Source of the DNA: Dongia deserti
GTDB taxonomy: Bacteria; Pseudomonadota; Alphaproteobacteria; Dongiales; Dongiaceae
Assembly (NCBI RefSeq): GCF_003574735.1
Contig: NZ_QORW01000003.1
Span: 124,001-188,000, forward strand
Reading direction: 5' to 3'
DNA length: 64,000 nt
In this document: positions 17,147 through 24,677 of the stretch, in pieces
Numbering within the stretch: the first letter of the stretch is position 1
Layout: each line of letters opens with the position of its first letter
Notes under the pieces: model-generated
What the model was told of the DNA's origin: nothing
What the model saw: the letters and a program-made list of their open reading frames with translations, nothing else
Databases searched by the model: none
Program-made: the position numbers and the translations under genes

Positions 17147-17620
17147 TTATCCTTTGGACCAAGATTCCGGCAGTGCGATATTCGAACGGTCCAGGCACAG
17201 CGTGTGCACCGGCACCCCAAGGTTCAGGCGCCTCATCGCGACCGAGAATGTCTGCACGGAGCCGCTATGATCCCGCAACCATTGGGCCTGGACTCCAAAG
17301 GCCTCGCGCTCACGATCTCTCCAGATCTGACAGGTGACCGGCTGCGGATGCGCAACGCTTTTCATCTGCAGAAAATGGGTCAGCTCATGCACCAGAATAC
17401 TGGTTGCGGCCGGATCGCTGCCGATCGCGAGTGCCTCGTCAATGGTGATCTCGCCATCCGGCCAAGTGAAGCCGAACACCTGACACGGTCGGCCACACAC
17501 CCTTTGCTCCAGCTCTGCGTGTGACAATGTCGTGATCCGCGGCGGCTCACCCGGGATGGCGTAGCCGGTGTAGCCTGCAATCGCGGTCAGCAGCGTCACC
17601 ACCAGCTTGGCCGAGATCAT
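17147..17620 (-). CDS. Secreted putative zinc metallopeptidase (DUF6647-like)
   Basis: 157 residues. An N-terminal hydrophobic segment (AKLVVTLLTAIAGYTGYAIPG) looks like a signal peptide. The zinc motif HELTHFLQ is followed about 28 residues later by REREAF, which could give the third ligand of a gluzincin. Cys residues at RVCGRPC, VTCQ and TLCLD suggest disulfides in the periplasm. GAGGTG precedes the ATG at 17620. It is upstream of pqqA on the same strand with a 115-base gap and diverges from the gene at 17748. The function is unknown; processing of PqqA is unlikely if it is exported. Confidence 0.65.
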   Translation of the reverse strand: MISAKLVVTLLTAIAGYTGYAIPGEPPRITTLSHAELEQRVCGRPCQVFGFTWPDGEITIDEALAIGSDPAATSILVHELTHFLQMKSVAHPQPVTCQIWRDREREAFGVQAQWLRDHSGSVQTFSVAMRRLNLGVPVHTLCLDRSNIALPESWSKG

Positions 17621-17707
17621 GTGGCACCTCGTATGCTAGGGGCCGGGATCCATCATCCTAAGTTCATTGTCCGGAAGATCAATTGAACACCGCGCCGATC
17701 CTGTGAT

Positions 17708-17720
17708 TTCTTCGCAAGAA
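17708..17720. promoter_or_regulatory. Palindrome in divergent promoter region
   Basis: TTCTT-CGC-AAGAA lies in the 127-base region between the metallopeptidase-like gene and the small Cys-containing protein gene, 28 bases before the ATG at 17748. It is a possible regulator site. Confidence 0.25.
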
Positions 17721-17747
17721 TTTCGCAGCGGACGCGGCGGAGGATGC

Positions 17748-18104
17748 ATGAGCATGCGATCAAGTCTGGCCCACGTGAGTGCCGCCATCATGGCGCTCGG
17801 CACCATTGCCGCAGCGCAGCATGCAGAAGCAAATGCCTACCCTACCGAAGTGGTGGCCGATTACGTTATCGGCTGCATGGCGGCCAACGGGGAGACCCAG
17901 GAGATGCTGCGCCGGTGCTCCTGCAGCATCGACGCGGTTGCCTCCATCGTACCCTACGAGACGTACGAAAGGGCGGAGACCGTCATCCGGATGAGTGACG
18001 TTGCTGGCGCCAATACCGAGATTTTCCGGACGACAAGCATGCTCAAGAAGATCGTCGATCAACTCCGGCTGGCCCAGATCGAGGCGGATTTCCGCTGCTT
18101 CTGA
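17748..18104 (+). CDS. Small exported protein with conserved-looking Cys residues, function unknown
   Basis: 118 residues. A signal peptide (SSLAHVSAAIMALGTIAAAQHAEA, cleavage near 29) is followed by a mature part of about 90 residues with C43 (YVIGCMAANG), C57 and C59 (RRCSCSID) and a last Cys at 117. The CxC pair with two other Cys suggests two disulfides or metal/redox use in the periplasm. The ATG at 17748 follows GGCGGAGG. It is the first gene of a plus-strand series with the cytochrome c and quinoprotein-associated ABC genes. I cannot name a family; the context points to electron transfer or quinoprotein maturation. Confidence 0.7.
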   Translation: MSMRSSLAHVSAAIMALGTIAAAQHAEANAYPTEVVADYVIGCMAANGETQEMLRRCSCSIDAVASIVPYETYERAETVIRMSDVAGANTEIFRTTSMLKKIVDQLRLAQIEADFRCF

Positions 18105-18305
18105 CCTGGCGCGCTGCTTTCACCGTCTCCAGCGCCGCTTCTCGTTCTTTGGTCGAAGAAGGCCGAACTTAGCTTGCTCACAATTTTTTCGATTCCTAGA
18201 GTTGCCCGCGGACATGAGCGACGGAGCCCGCTTGGGCTTCCAGCTCTTCAGGATCGGGCAACCGATCGATTCCCCCTGTGGGGCTATTAGCGGAAGGCTT
18301 TTGCG

Positions 18306-18710
18306 ATGCGATTTTCTACCTGGCTGCTTGGTGCGATGCTTTCTCTTCCGGCGGGGCTTTTGATCGGTTCCGCCATTGCGCAGGCCGTGGAAGCGGGCGA
18401 TCCTGCTCACGGCAAGAAGGTGTTCGCAAAATGCCAAGCCTGCCATTCGCTGGAAGCTGGCGTCAACAAGGTCGGGCCGACCTTGCACGCGATCATCGGC
18501 CGTGCATCGGCAGCGGAAACGGACTTCAACTACTCCGATGCGATGAAGAACGCGCAGCTGAGTTGGACACCAGAGGCGTTGGATCAGTATCTCGCAAATC
18601 CGAAGAAGATGGTGCCGGGCACCAAGATGGCGTTCCCTGGTCTGCCGAAGGAGAAGGACCGCACCGACATCATCACTTATCTGGAGCAGACAGCCGGGAC
18701 GCCGCAGTGA
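18306..18710 (+). CDS. Cytochrome c class I (c2/c550-type)
   Basis: 134 residues. A signal peptide ends near AIAQA, followed by GKKVFAKCQACHSLE with haem ligands C43, C46 and H47, the KVGPTLHAIIGR segment and M108 in TKMAFPG as the probable sixth ligand. It is a typical soluble periplasmic electron carrier. GCGGAAGG precedes the ATG. Its stop overlaps the GTG of the next gene (GTGA). It may carry electrons from XoxG or another quinoprotein to the terminal oxidase. Confidence 0.92.
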   Translation: MRFSTWLLGAMLSLPAGLLIGSAIAQAVEAGDPAHGKKVFAKCQACHSLEAGVNKVGPTLHAIIGRASAAETDFNYSDAMKNAQLSWTPEALDQYLANPKKMVPGTKMAFPGLPKEKDRTDIITYLEQTAGTPQ

Positions 18711-19939
18711 ATCGTGGCACGACCACGCCTTTCAGGTTTCGATTTCTGGCCGCGAGTATCGCGATGCTGATTCTCGCGCCTGACGGAAGCGAGGTCGTCG
18801 CTGCGGAGGGCGATGCACTTCATGTGCCGATCGTCTATCTGGGTGAGTCGATTCCGGAGCCGCCGCCGCTGTCCCTTGTCGAGCCGATCGCACCAGACAA
18901 GGGCATCGCCGGCGCCAAGCTGGCAATCGGCGACAACAATACGACCGGACAGTTCCTCAAGCAGAACTTCGAACTGATCGAGAAGGTCGTTCCCGCGGGC
19001 GGCGATCTCAAGGGAACTGCGGCCGAGCTGTCGGGCGCGGGGCAAAAACTGATCGTCGCAGACCTGACCGCTCCACGCCTGACGGAATTCGCCGACCTGC
19101 CGGAGATGAAGGATGCGGTGATCCTGAACATCCGCGCAGAGGATGACCCCCTGCGCGCGACCGACTGCCGGGCCAATGTCTTTCACGTGATTCCCAGCCG
19201 CGCCATGAAGGCAGATGCGCTGGGGCAGTTCCTGATCAGCAAGAAATGGATGCGCTGGGTCCTGATCTACGGCGTCAATGATGCGGACAAGGCCTTTGCC
19301 GATGCGATCCGGCGCTCGGCCAAGCGCTATCGCGCCGAGATCGTCGAAGAGCGCGGCTATGAGTTCAAGGCCGGCTCGCGCCGCACCGACACCGGCGAGC
19401 AGCAGGTGCGCGAACAGATGACGCAGCTGACCCAGCGCCTGCCAGACTACGACGTTCTGATCGTGGCAGACGAGAGCGAAGTGTTCGGCGAGTATCTTCC
19501 CTACCGCACCTGGGATCCACGGCCGGTGGTCGGCACGAGTGGCCTCGTCCCGACAGCCTGGCATCGCAGCCAGGAGCAATGGGGCGGAACACAGCTGCAG
19601 CGCCGCTTCACCCGCGCCTTCAACCGCTGGATGCTCGAGCGCGACTATGCAGCGTGGGAAGCGGTGCGCACGATCGGCGAAGCGGTGACGCGCACCAGCA
19701 GCGGCGATGCCTCGACATTGCGCAACTACATCGTCTCCGATTCCTTCGAGCTCGCCGCTTTCAAGGGCAAGCCGTTGACCTACCGCAAGTGGGACCAGCA
19801 GCTCCGCCAGCCGATCCTGCTCGCGACCCCGCTGATGCTGGTCTCTGTCTCGCCGCAGGAAGGCTTCCTGCACGAGCGCACGCCGCTCGATTCACTCGGT
19901 CATGATGAACCGGACTCGGCCTGTCGTTTGAACCAATAG
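18707..19939 (+). CDS. Quinoprotein-associated ABC transporter substrate-binding protein (TIGR03863-like)
   Basis: 410 residues from a GTG overlapping the cytochrome stop. An export signal (RFLAASIAMLILAPDGSEVVAAE) is followed by a type I periplasmic binding fold of leucine-binding-protein type: VPIVYLGES, AKLAIGDNNTTGQFL, KWMRWVLIYGVNDADK, YDVLIVADESEVFGEYLPYRTWDPRPVVGTSG read in short family-like blocks. Proteins like this occur only with PQQ alcohol dehydrogenase loci together with the propeller, ATPase and ABC-2 permease found downstream. The ligand is unknown. Confidence 0.85.
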   Translation: MNRGTTTPFRFRFLAASIAMLILAPDGSEVVAAEGDALHVPIVYLGESIPEPPPLSLVEPIAPDKGIAGAKLAIGDNNTTGQFLKQNFELIEKVVPAGGDLKGTAAELSGAGQKLIVADLTAPRLTEFADLPEMKDAVILNIRAEDDPLRATDCRANVFHVIPSRAMKADALGQFLISKKWMRWVLIYGVNDADKAFADAIRRSAKRYRAEIVEERGYEFKAGSRRTDTGEQQVREQMTQLTQRLPDYDVLIVADESEVFGEYLPYRTWDPRPVVGTSGLVPTAWHRSQEQWGGTQLQRRFTRAFNRWMLERDYAAWEAVRTIGEAVTRTSSGDASTLRNYIVSDSFELAAFKGKPLTYRKWDQQLRQPILLATPLMLVSVSPQEGFLHERTPLDSLGHDEPDSACRLNQ

Positions 19940-19988
19940 GGGCTAGCCAAAAGCGATGCCGACTGAGCACCATCTTGGGAGGAAAACG

Positions 19989-20960
19989 ATGCTTCAGCGG
20001 ACATTGATGGCAGTATCAATCGCGCTTGCTTGTGGCGTAACCGTGGACAGGGCAGCGGCGGCGACAGCCTACGTTTCGAATGAGAAGAGCAACACCATCA
20101 CGGTGGTCGATCTCGACAAGATGGAGCCGGTGGCGACGGTTGCGGTCGGCGAGCGGCCGCGCGGCATCACACTCAGCCACGACAAGAAGCTGCTCTACAT
20201 CTGCACCAGCGATGATGACCATATCGAGGTGCTGGACCTCGAGACCCTGCAGGTTGTCCGGACGCTGCCGAGCGGTCCAGATCCGGAGTTGTTCGTGCTG
20301 TCCCGCGACGGCGGGACGCTCTATATCGCGAATGAGGACAATAATTTCGTGACCGTGCTCGACCTGGCCCAGGGTGTGGTGAGCACCGAGATTCCGGTCG
20401 GCGTCGAGCCGGAGGGAATGGCGATCAGTCCCGACAACAAGATACTGATCAACACATCCGAAACAACCAACATGGCGCATTTCATCAACACCGAAACGTT
20501 GGAGATCTTCGACAATGTGCTGGTGGATCAGCGGCCGCGCTATGCTGAGTTCACGCCAGACGGCAAGCAGGTGTGGGTTTCGTCGGAGATCGGCGGGACG
20601 GTGAGCGTCATCGATGTCACCACGCGCAAGATCCTGAAGAAGATCGGCTTCGAAATCCAGGGCATCCGCGCGGATACCATCCAGCCGGTCGGCGTCAGGA
20701 TCACGCCGGATGGCAAGACCGCCTTTGTTGCTCTTGGCCCAGCCAATCGTGTGGCGGTCGTCGACGTGGACAGTGCCGAGGTGCAGGACTATTTGTTGGT
20801 CGGTCAGCGGGTCTGGCAGCTTGACTTTACGCCGGACGCCAAGTTTCTGGTTTCCACCAACGGCAACTCCAACGATATATCGGTGATCGACGTGGCCGAG
20901 CGAAAAGTAGTGAAATCGATTCCCGTTGGCGAATTGCCATGGGGTGTTGCGATCCGCTGA
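19989..20960 (+). CDS. YVTN-type beta-propeller protein of the quinoprotein-associated ABC system (PedB-like)
   Basis: 323 residues, exported (signal ending near RAAAA). Seven repeats of about 42 residues with the pattern NTITVVDLDKMEPVATVAVGERP...ITLSHDKKLLY, each ending in a D/N-G-K turn. This is a YVTN/NHL-like propeller without enzyme motifs. GGGAGGAAAAC precedes the ATG at 19989. In pseudomonad ped/exa loci an equivalent protein sits next to the same ABC-2 transporter. A scaffolding or cofactor-binding role in the periplasm is inferred. Confidence 0.88.
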   Translation: MLQRTLMAVSIALACGVTVDRAAAATAYVSNEKSNTITVVDLDKMEPVATVAVGERPRGITLSHDKKLLYICTSDDDHIEVLDLETLQVVRTLPSGPDPELFVLSRDGGTLYIANEDNNFVTVLDLAQGVVSTEIPVGVEPEGMAISPDNKILINTSETTNMAHFINTETLEIFDNVLVDQRPRYAEFTPDGKQVWVSSEIGGTVSVIDVTTRKILKKIGFEIQGIRADTIQPVGVRITPDGKTAFVALGPANRVAVVDVDSAEVQDYLLVGQRVWQLDFTPDAKFLVSTNGNSNDISVIDVAERKVVKSIPVGELPWGVAIR

Positions 20961-20961
20961 C

Positions 20962-21735
20962 ATGGCCGACCTTGCGCATCTTCCGGCTAGAAACTCCGCT
21001 CCAACGCCAGATGCGCTGACGATCGATGGCCTTACGCATCGGATCGGCGATCGCAACGTCCTGCAGGACGTCGCGCTCACGGTTCCAGCGGGCCGTTTCG
21101 TCACCTTGCTGGGACCGAACGGCGCCGGCAAGACCACCCTCCTCTCCCTGGTGACGCGGCTCTACACCGCTCAGCAGGGCACGATCACCGTCTTCGGCCA
21201 TGACGTGCGCAAGGAGAGCTCGGCCGCCCTCTCCATCATGGGGGTCGTGTTTCAGCAGCGCGCCATCGACCCCGACCTCACGGCGAGGCAGAACCTCTCC
21301 TATCACGCGGCCCTGCATGGGTTGCCGGGCAAGGTGGCGCGGGCCCGCATCGCGGCGGAACTGGAGCGCATGGAGCTTACCAAGGACGCCGACCGGAAGA
21401 TCCGCACCTTGTCGGGTGGCGAGTCGCGGCGGATCGAGATCGCGCGCGCCCTCCTGCACAATCCGAAACTGCTGCTGTGCGACGAAGCGACGGTCGGCCT
21501 CGACGTGCGCAGCAGGGCCGACATCATGTCGGACGTGCGCGGCCTGGTGCGCGATCGCGGCATGGCTGTGTTGTGGGCAACGCACCTGATCGACGAGGTG
21601 GAGCCGGAGGATTTTGTCATCATTCTCCACCGCGGAAAGGTGCGGCGGCAGGGCCGCGCAGCCGAGATCGCGGCATCGTTGGGCGCGGATGGCCTGAACG
21701 AGGCCTTCCGGCGTGTCACGGAGGCGGCAGCATGA
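20962..21735 (+). CDS. ABC transporter ATPase of the quinoprotein-associated system (TIGR03864/PedA-like)
   Basis: 257 residues. Walker A GPNGAGKTT, Q-loop GVVFQQRAID, signature LSGGESRRIEIARA, Walker B LLLCDEATVGLD and switch His in WATHLIDEV are present. GPNGAGKTT with LVTRLY is characteristic of ABC-2-type (DrrA/NodI/CcmA-like) ATPases. The ATG lies next to the propeller stop and the gene overlaps the permease start by ATGA. Confidence 0.9.
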   Translation: MADLAHLPARNSAPTPDALTIDGLTHRIGDRNVLQDVALTVPAGRFVTLLGPNGAGKTTLLSLVTRLYTAQQGTITVFGHDVRKESSAALSIMGVVFQQRAIDPDLTARQNLSYHAALHGLPGKVARARIAAELERMELTKDADRKIRTLSGGESRRIEIARALLHNPKLLLCDEATVGLDVRSRADIMSDVRGLVRDRGMAVLWATHLIDEVEPEDFVIILHRGKVRRQGRAAEIAASLGADGLNEAFRRVTEAAA

Positions 21736-22544
21736 GCCTAGCTGCGATGTTCCGCTGCTTCCTCGGCATCCTGTGGCGCGAAGTCCTGCGCTTCCTGCAC
21801 CAATATACCCGGTTCATCGCGGCCCTTGTGAGGCCTTTGATCTGGCTGTTCGTGTTTGCGGCTGGGTTCCGCTCGGTGCTCGGTGTCTCCATCGTGCCGC
21901 CGTACCAGACCTATATCCTCTATGACGAGTACGTGATTCCCGGCCTGGTTGCGATGATCCTGTTGTTCAACGGCATGCAGGGCTCGCTCTCCATGGTCTA
22001 TGACCGCGAGCTGGGTAGCATGCGGGTGCTGCTGACCAGCCCGATGCCGCGTTGGTTCCTGCTGCTCTCGAAACTGTTGTCGAGCACCCTGCTCTCGCTG
22101 GCGCAGGTTTATGTATTCCTGCTGATCGCCTTTGCCTACGGCATCGAATTGCCGCCGCTCGGCCACGTCTATGTGCTGCCGGCGCTTCTGCTGTCCGGCA
22201 TGATGCTGGGCGGGCTGGGGCTGCTGCTGTCTTCCGTGATCAAGCAGCTGGAGAATTTCGCGGGTGTGATGAACTTCATCATCTTTCCGATGTTCTTCAC
22301 CTCCTCGGCGCTTTATCCGCTGTGGAAGGTGGAGGAAGCGAGCCCGATCCTGCGCGACATCTGCGGCTTCAATCCGTTCACTTATGCGGTGGAGCTGATC
22401 CGCTTCGCGCTCTATGGCCAGTTCGAGCGTTTCTCCGCTTTAGTTGTCGCCGGCTGCATGGTGGCATTCGTCGCCGGCGCGATCATCGCCTATGATCCAT
22501 CCAAGGGCATCATCACCCGCGTGCGCGCGGGCGCCCCGGCTTGA
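21732..22544 (+). CDS. ABC-2 type permease of the quinoprotein-associated system (TIGR03861/PedC-like)
   Basis: 270 residues with six hydrophobic segments in the ABC-2 arrangement: FIAALVRPLIWLFVFAAGF, VIPGLVAMILLFNGMQ, SSTLLSLAQVYVFLLIAFAY, LPALLLSGMMLGGLGLLLSS, FAGVMNFIIFPMFFTSSALY and ALVVAGCMVAFVAGAIIAY. ABC-2 permeases usually export. Pairing one with an importer-type binding protein (18707) is unusual. It is coupled to the ATPase by ATGA overlap. Confidence 0.9.
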   Translation: MSLAAMFRCFLGILWREVLRFLHQYTRFIAALVRPLIWLFVFAAGFRSVLGVSIVPPYQTYILYDEYVIPGLVAMILLFNGMQGSLSMVYDRELGSMRVLLTSPMPRWFLLLSKLLSSTLLSLAQVYVFLLIAFAYGIELPPLGHVYVLPALLLSGMMLGGLGLLLSSVIKQLENFAGVMNFIIFPMFFTSSALYPLWKVEEASPILRDICGFNPFTYAVELIRFALYGQFERFSALVVAGCMVAFVAGAIIAYDPSKGIITRVRAGAPA

Positions 22545-22555
22545 GGGAGGATGAG

Positions 22556-23245
22556 ATGAAAGCAGGCGCCCGATTGTGTCCGCTTCTCTTCGCGTTCGGC
22601 ATCGCATCGATCGTCGCGACAGCCTCGATGGCGCAGAGCACGGAGGCGCCGGGCACCGGCACGGAAGGCACGCAGGCTGGACCGATCCAACCAGCGTCCG
22701 AATGGCCATGCGAGCAACCGCTGCGGCCGGAGATGTCGATCGGCGCGATGTGGCAGGGCCCCGAGCTTGATGCGCAGGACGACTGGCGGGAGGTCTCAGC
22801 TGTGGTCACCCTGGTCAACCAGATCGCACCGCGCAGCGTGCCGCAGGAAGAGGCGGTCGCAAATATCCGGCGCTTCGCCGCAGGCTATCAGGGGGCAGAG
22901 CGCTCGACGGTCCTGACGGAATTGTTCGTCGGCCTATTCGAGACGTTGAGCGCGGAGCGCAATGACATCGTGCGCGGCATCAAGCGCTTCCACCGGCGGC
23001 AGGACGCGCTTGCTCGCCGGATCGAGGAAGGCTGGAAAGCGCTGGGCGAGATCGATCCCAACACGACTGATCCCAAGATCATGGAGCGGCGCGCCGAACT
23101 CCAGCAGCAGGTTGATTGGGACAGCCGCATCTTCGACGATCGCCAGCGCCTGCTTCCCGCGGTCTGCGAGCAGCCGCGAGTCTTGGAGCAAAGGGTGTTC
23201 GCCCTCGCGCGCGCCATCCAGGAGCAGCTCACCATCACGCAATAG
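22556..23245 (+). CDS. Exported helical protein of unknown function, last gene of the quinoprotein ABC operon
   Basis: 229 residues. A signal peptide (LCPLLFAFGIASIVATASMAQS) is followed by a Pro/Thr/Gly-rich linker (about 25-55) and a long helical region with charged heptad-like stretches (RFHRRQDALARRIEEGWKAL, MERRAELQQQVDWDSRIFDD). Two Cys (WPCEQP near 57 and VCEQP near 206) could form a disulfide. GGGAGG precedes the ATG, 11 bases after the permease. I do not recognise a characterised family; the position suggests a periplasmic partner of the ABC system. Confidence 0.75.
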   Translation: MKAGARLCPLLFAFGIASIVATASMAQSTEAPGTGTEGTQAGPIQPASEWPCEQPLRPEMSIGAMWQGPELDAQDDWREVSAVVTLVNQIAPRSVPQEEAVANIRRFAAGYQGAERSTVLTELFVGLFETLSAERNDIVRGIKRFHRRQDALARRIEEGWKALGEIDPNTTDPKIMERRAELQQQVDWDSRIFDDRQRLLPAVCEQPRVLEQRVFALARAIQEQLTITQ

Positions 23246-23564
23246 TGTGATTTCTGCCCTAGCAGGGCGCACGCGGTTCCACCTTTTGGCCGATGTCATA
23301 AGAACTAAGCCATCCACCACAAATCGGTTGGTGCAGCGCGACGTTGCTATTGAATTTCCGAGCAATTGTAATATCATTCCGCTCGCTGCATTGCAGCATA
23401 GAATGCCGGCCGAGGCGAGACCGGCATGTCGGGGGATTTCAGATTTGTTAGTGCTAACCGGCCATTAAGCGGCCACTGGTAGCGTGTGCGCGCCACGACG
23501 ACAGGCGTGGTTGTTTACGGACCATCCGCCGATCTCGGTCGGCAGTTTCGTGTGAGAACGAGTC
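23246..23564. other. Intergenic region with several short dyads
   Basis: 319 bases without a supportable gene. It contains GCCCT-AGC-AGGGC at 23256-23268 (just after the upstream stop, no U-tract), ATGCCGG with CCGGCAT at 23403-23427, and GTTAG-TG-CTAAC at 23447-23458. The last could be an operator for the small gene at 23565. The stretch is A/T-richer than its neighbours. Confidence 0.35.
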
Positions 23565-23765
23565 ATGCTCTATTCGCTTGTCATTTCGGTGTGCATGATT
23601 GCCACGCCGACCGATTGCAGAGTTTACGAACAGCCGGTGACGGAACTGTCCGCAAATCCGTCGACCGCCTTCATCCAGGCCCAAGCGCTGGTGGCCCAAT
23701 GGATGGACAAGCATCCGGGCTTCAAGCTTGATACCTGGCGCTTGGAACCGGGCCGCGGCGCCTAG
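23565..23765 (+). CDS. Small conserved-looking protein, unknown function
   Basis: 66 residues: a short hydrophobic N-terminus with two Cys (LYSLVISVCMIATPTDCRVYE) then an amphipathic part ending HPGFKLDTWRLEPGRGA. The GAGAACGAG sequence is close to the ATG. The N-terminus is too short for a normal signal peptide, so membrane or cytoplasmic location is open. It points towards the pentapeptide-repeat gene and ends 23 bases before that gene's stop. Coding potential is supported by composition but no family is named. Confidence 0.55.
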   Translation: MLYSLVISVCMIATPTDCRVYEQPVTELSANPSTAFIQAQALVAQWMDKHPGFKLDTWRLEPGRGA

Positions 23766-23788
23766 CCATCATCTCCGCCCCTGTTCCG

Positions 23789-24589
23789 TTAGTTCCGGAT
23801 CGCGCGGTCGATGTTCCTCGCGTTATCGAGGTTGCGCGCCTGATCCGCGCCGATCAGCCCGATCAGCTTCGTCGACGTGACGTCGGTGCGGTCGAAATTG
23901 GCACCGGCCACGTTGGCGCCAGTCAGGTCGGCGCCGGCGAGCTCCGCCAGCATCAGGTTCGCGTCGGACAGATCCACGCCCGCCATCTTGGCAAACTTCA
24001 TGCGCGTGCGCGCGAGATTGGCGCCCGACAAGTCAGCGCCGGTCAGATTGGCCGAATCGAGCACGGCGCGCATCAACCCCATCGACTGGTTCTTCATATC
24101 CGCGGACAGATCGGCGCCTATGAGCTTGGCGCCCGATAGATTGGCGCGCGTCAGATCGGCGGCGATCCGTGCCTTTGAGAGGTCCGCGCCGGAAAAATTC
24201 GCGCCACGCATCTGCGCCGCAAACAGCGCTGCGCCCTTGAGGCTCGCCTGCGACCAGTCGCTATCCAGCGCCCAAGCCTGATCCAGGATCGCGCCGTCGA
24301 AGTTGGCGCCCGTCAGCTTTGCCTCGTTGAGATAGGCGCCGCGCAGGTTCACCCGCGAGAAATCCAGGCCCGACAGGTCGAGGCCGTTCAACCGCCGCAG
24401 TGATAGATCCGGGGGCTGGTCGGCCTCAAGTAGTGCTGCCACCTCCTCGCGCGTCATCTCTGCTTCGGTAAAGGTCGGCGATGACAGGTTGACCCCGCTC
24501 ATCATGTCTTGCGCAAGCGCAAGGCTGGGCGCTGCGAACAATGCGACCAGCCAGCACCGGATCAAGATGAGTGGCGCGCGCTTTGCCAT
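23789..24589 (-). CDS. Exported pentapeptide-repeat protein
   Basis: 266 residues from the ATG at 24589 (GAGGCGCAG upstream; a GTG at 24613 is less likely). After a signal peptide (LILIRCWLVALFAAPSLALAQ) come more than 20 A(D/N)LXX-type pentapeptides (GANFSGADLSKARI, TRANLSGAKLIGADL, SGANLARTRM), which fold as a right-handed quadrilateral helix. The protein probably acts in the periplasm as a structural or binding surface; such proteins have no enzyme motif. It closes the quinoprotein island and follows the ABC operon at 24678 on the same strand. Confidence 0.85.
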   Translation of the reverse strand: MAKRAPLILIRCWLVALFAAPSLALAQDMMSGVNLSSPTFTEAEMTREEVAALLEADQPPDLSLRRLNGLDLSGLDFSRVNLRGAYLNEAKLTGANFDGAILDQAWALDSDWSQASLKGAALFAAQMRGANFSGADLSKARIAADLTRANLSGAKLIGADLSADMKNQSMGLMRAVLDSANLTGADLSGANLARTRMKFAKMAGVDLSDANLMLAELAGADLTGANVAGANFDRTDVTSTKLIGLIGADQARNLDNARNIDRAIRN

Positions 24590-24628
24590 CTGCGCCTCGT
24601 GGAGCGAAGCCACACCTTCGCGCCGCGG

Positions 24629-24650
24629 TTCGCCCGAGTAAACGGGCGAA
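24629..24650 (-). terminator. Hairpin after the first CUT1 ABC operon
   Basis: TTCGCCCG (24629-24636) pairs with CGGGCGAA (24643-24650) around AGTAAA: a perfect eight-base stem 27 bases after the ATPase stop in the transcribed direction. There is no U-tract, so termination would be weak or factor-assisted. Confidence 0.42.
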
Positions 24651-24677
24651 GGCAGAATTCATCCCAAAGGCCAATGT

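Noticed and set aside
17147-17620. Metallopeptidase-like protein as the PqqA-processing protease
   Set aside because: It has an export signal and disulfide-type Cys pattern, whereas PqqA is processed in the cytoplasm by M16-type proteases.
18278-18706. In-frame upstream extension of the binding protein through the cytochrome c gene
   Set aside because: The cytochrome is obvious in another frame and the GTG at 18707 overlaps its stop, giving normal coupling.
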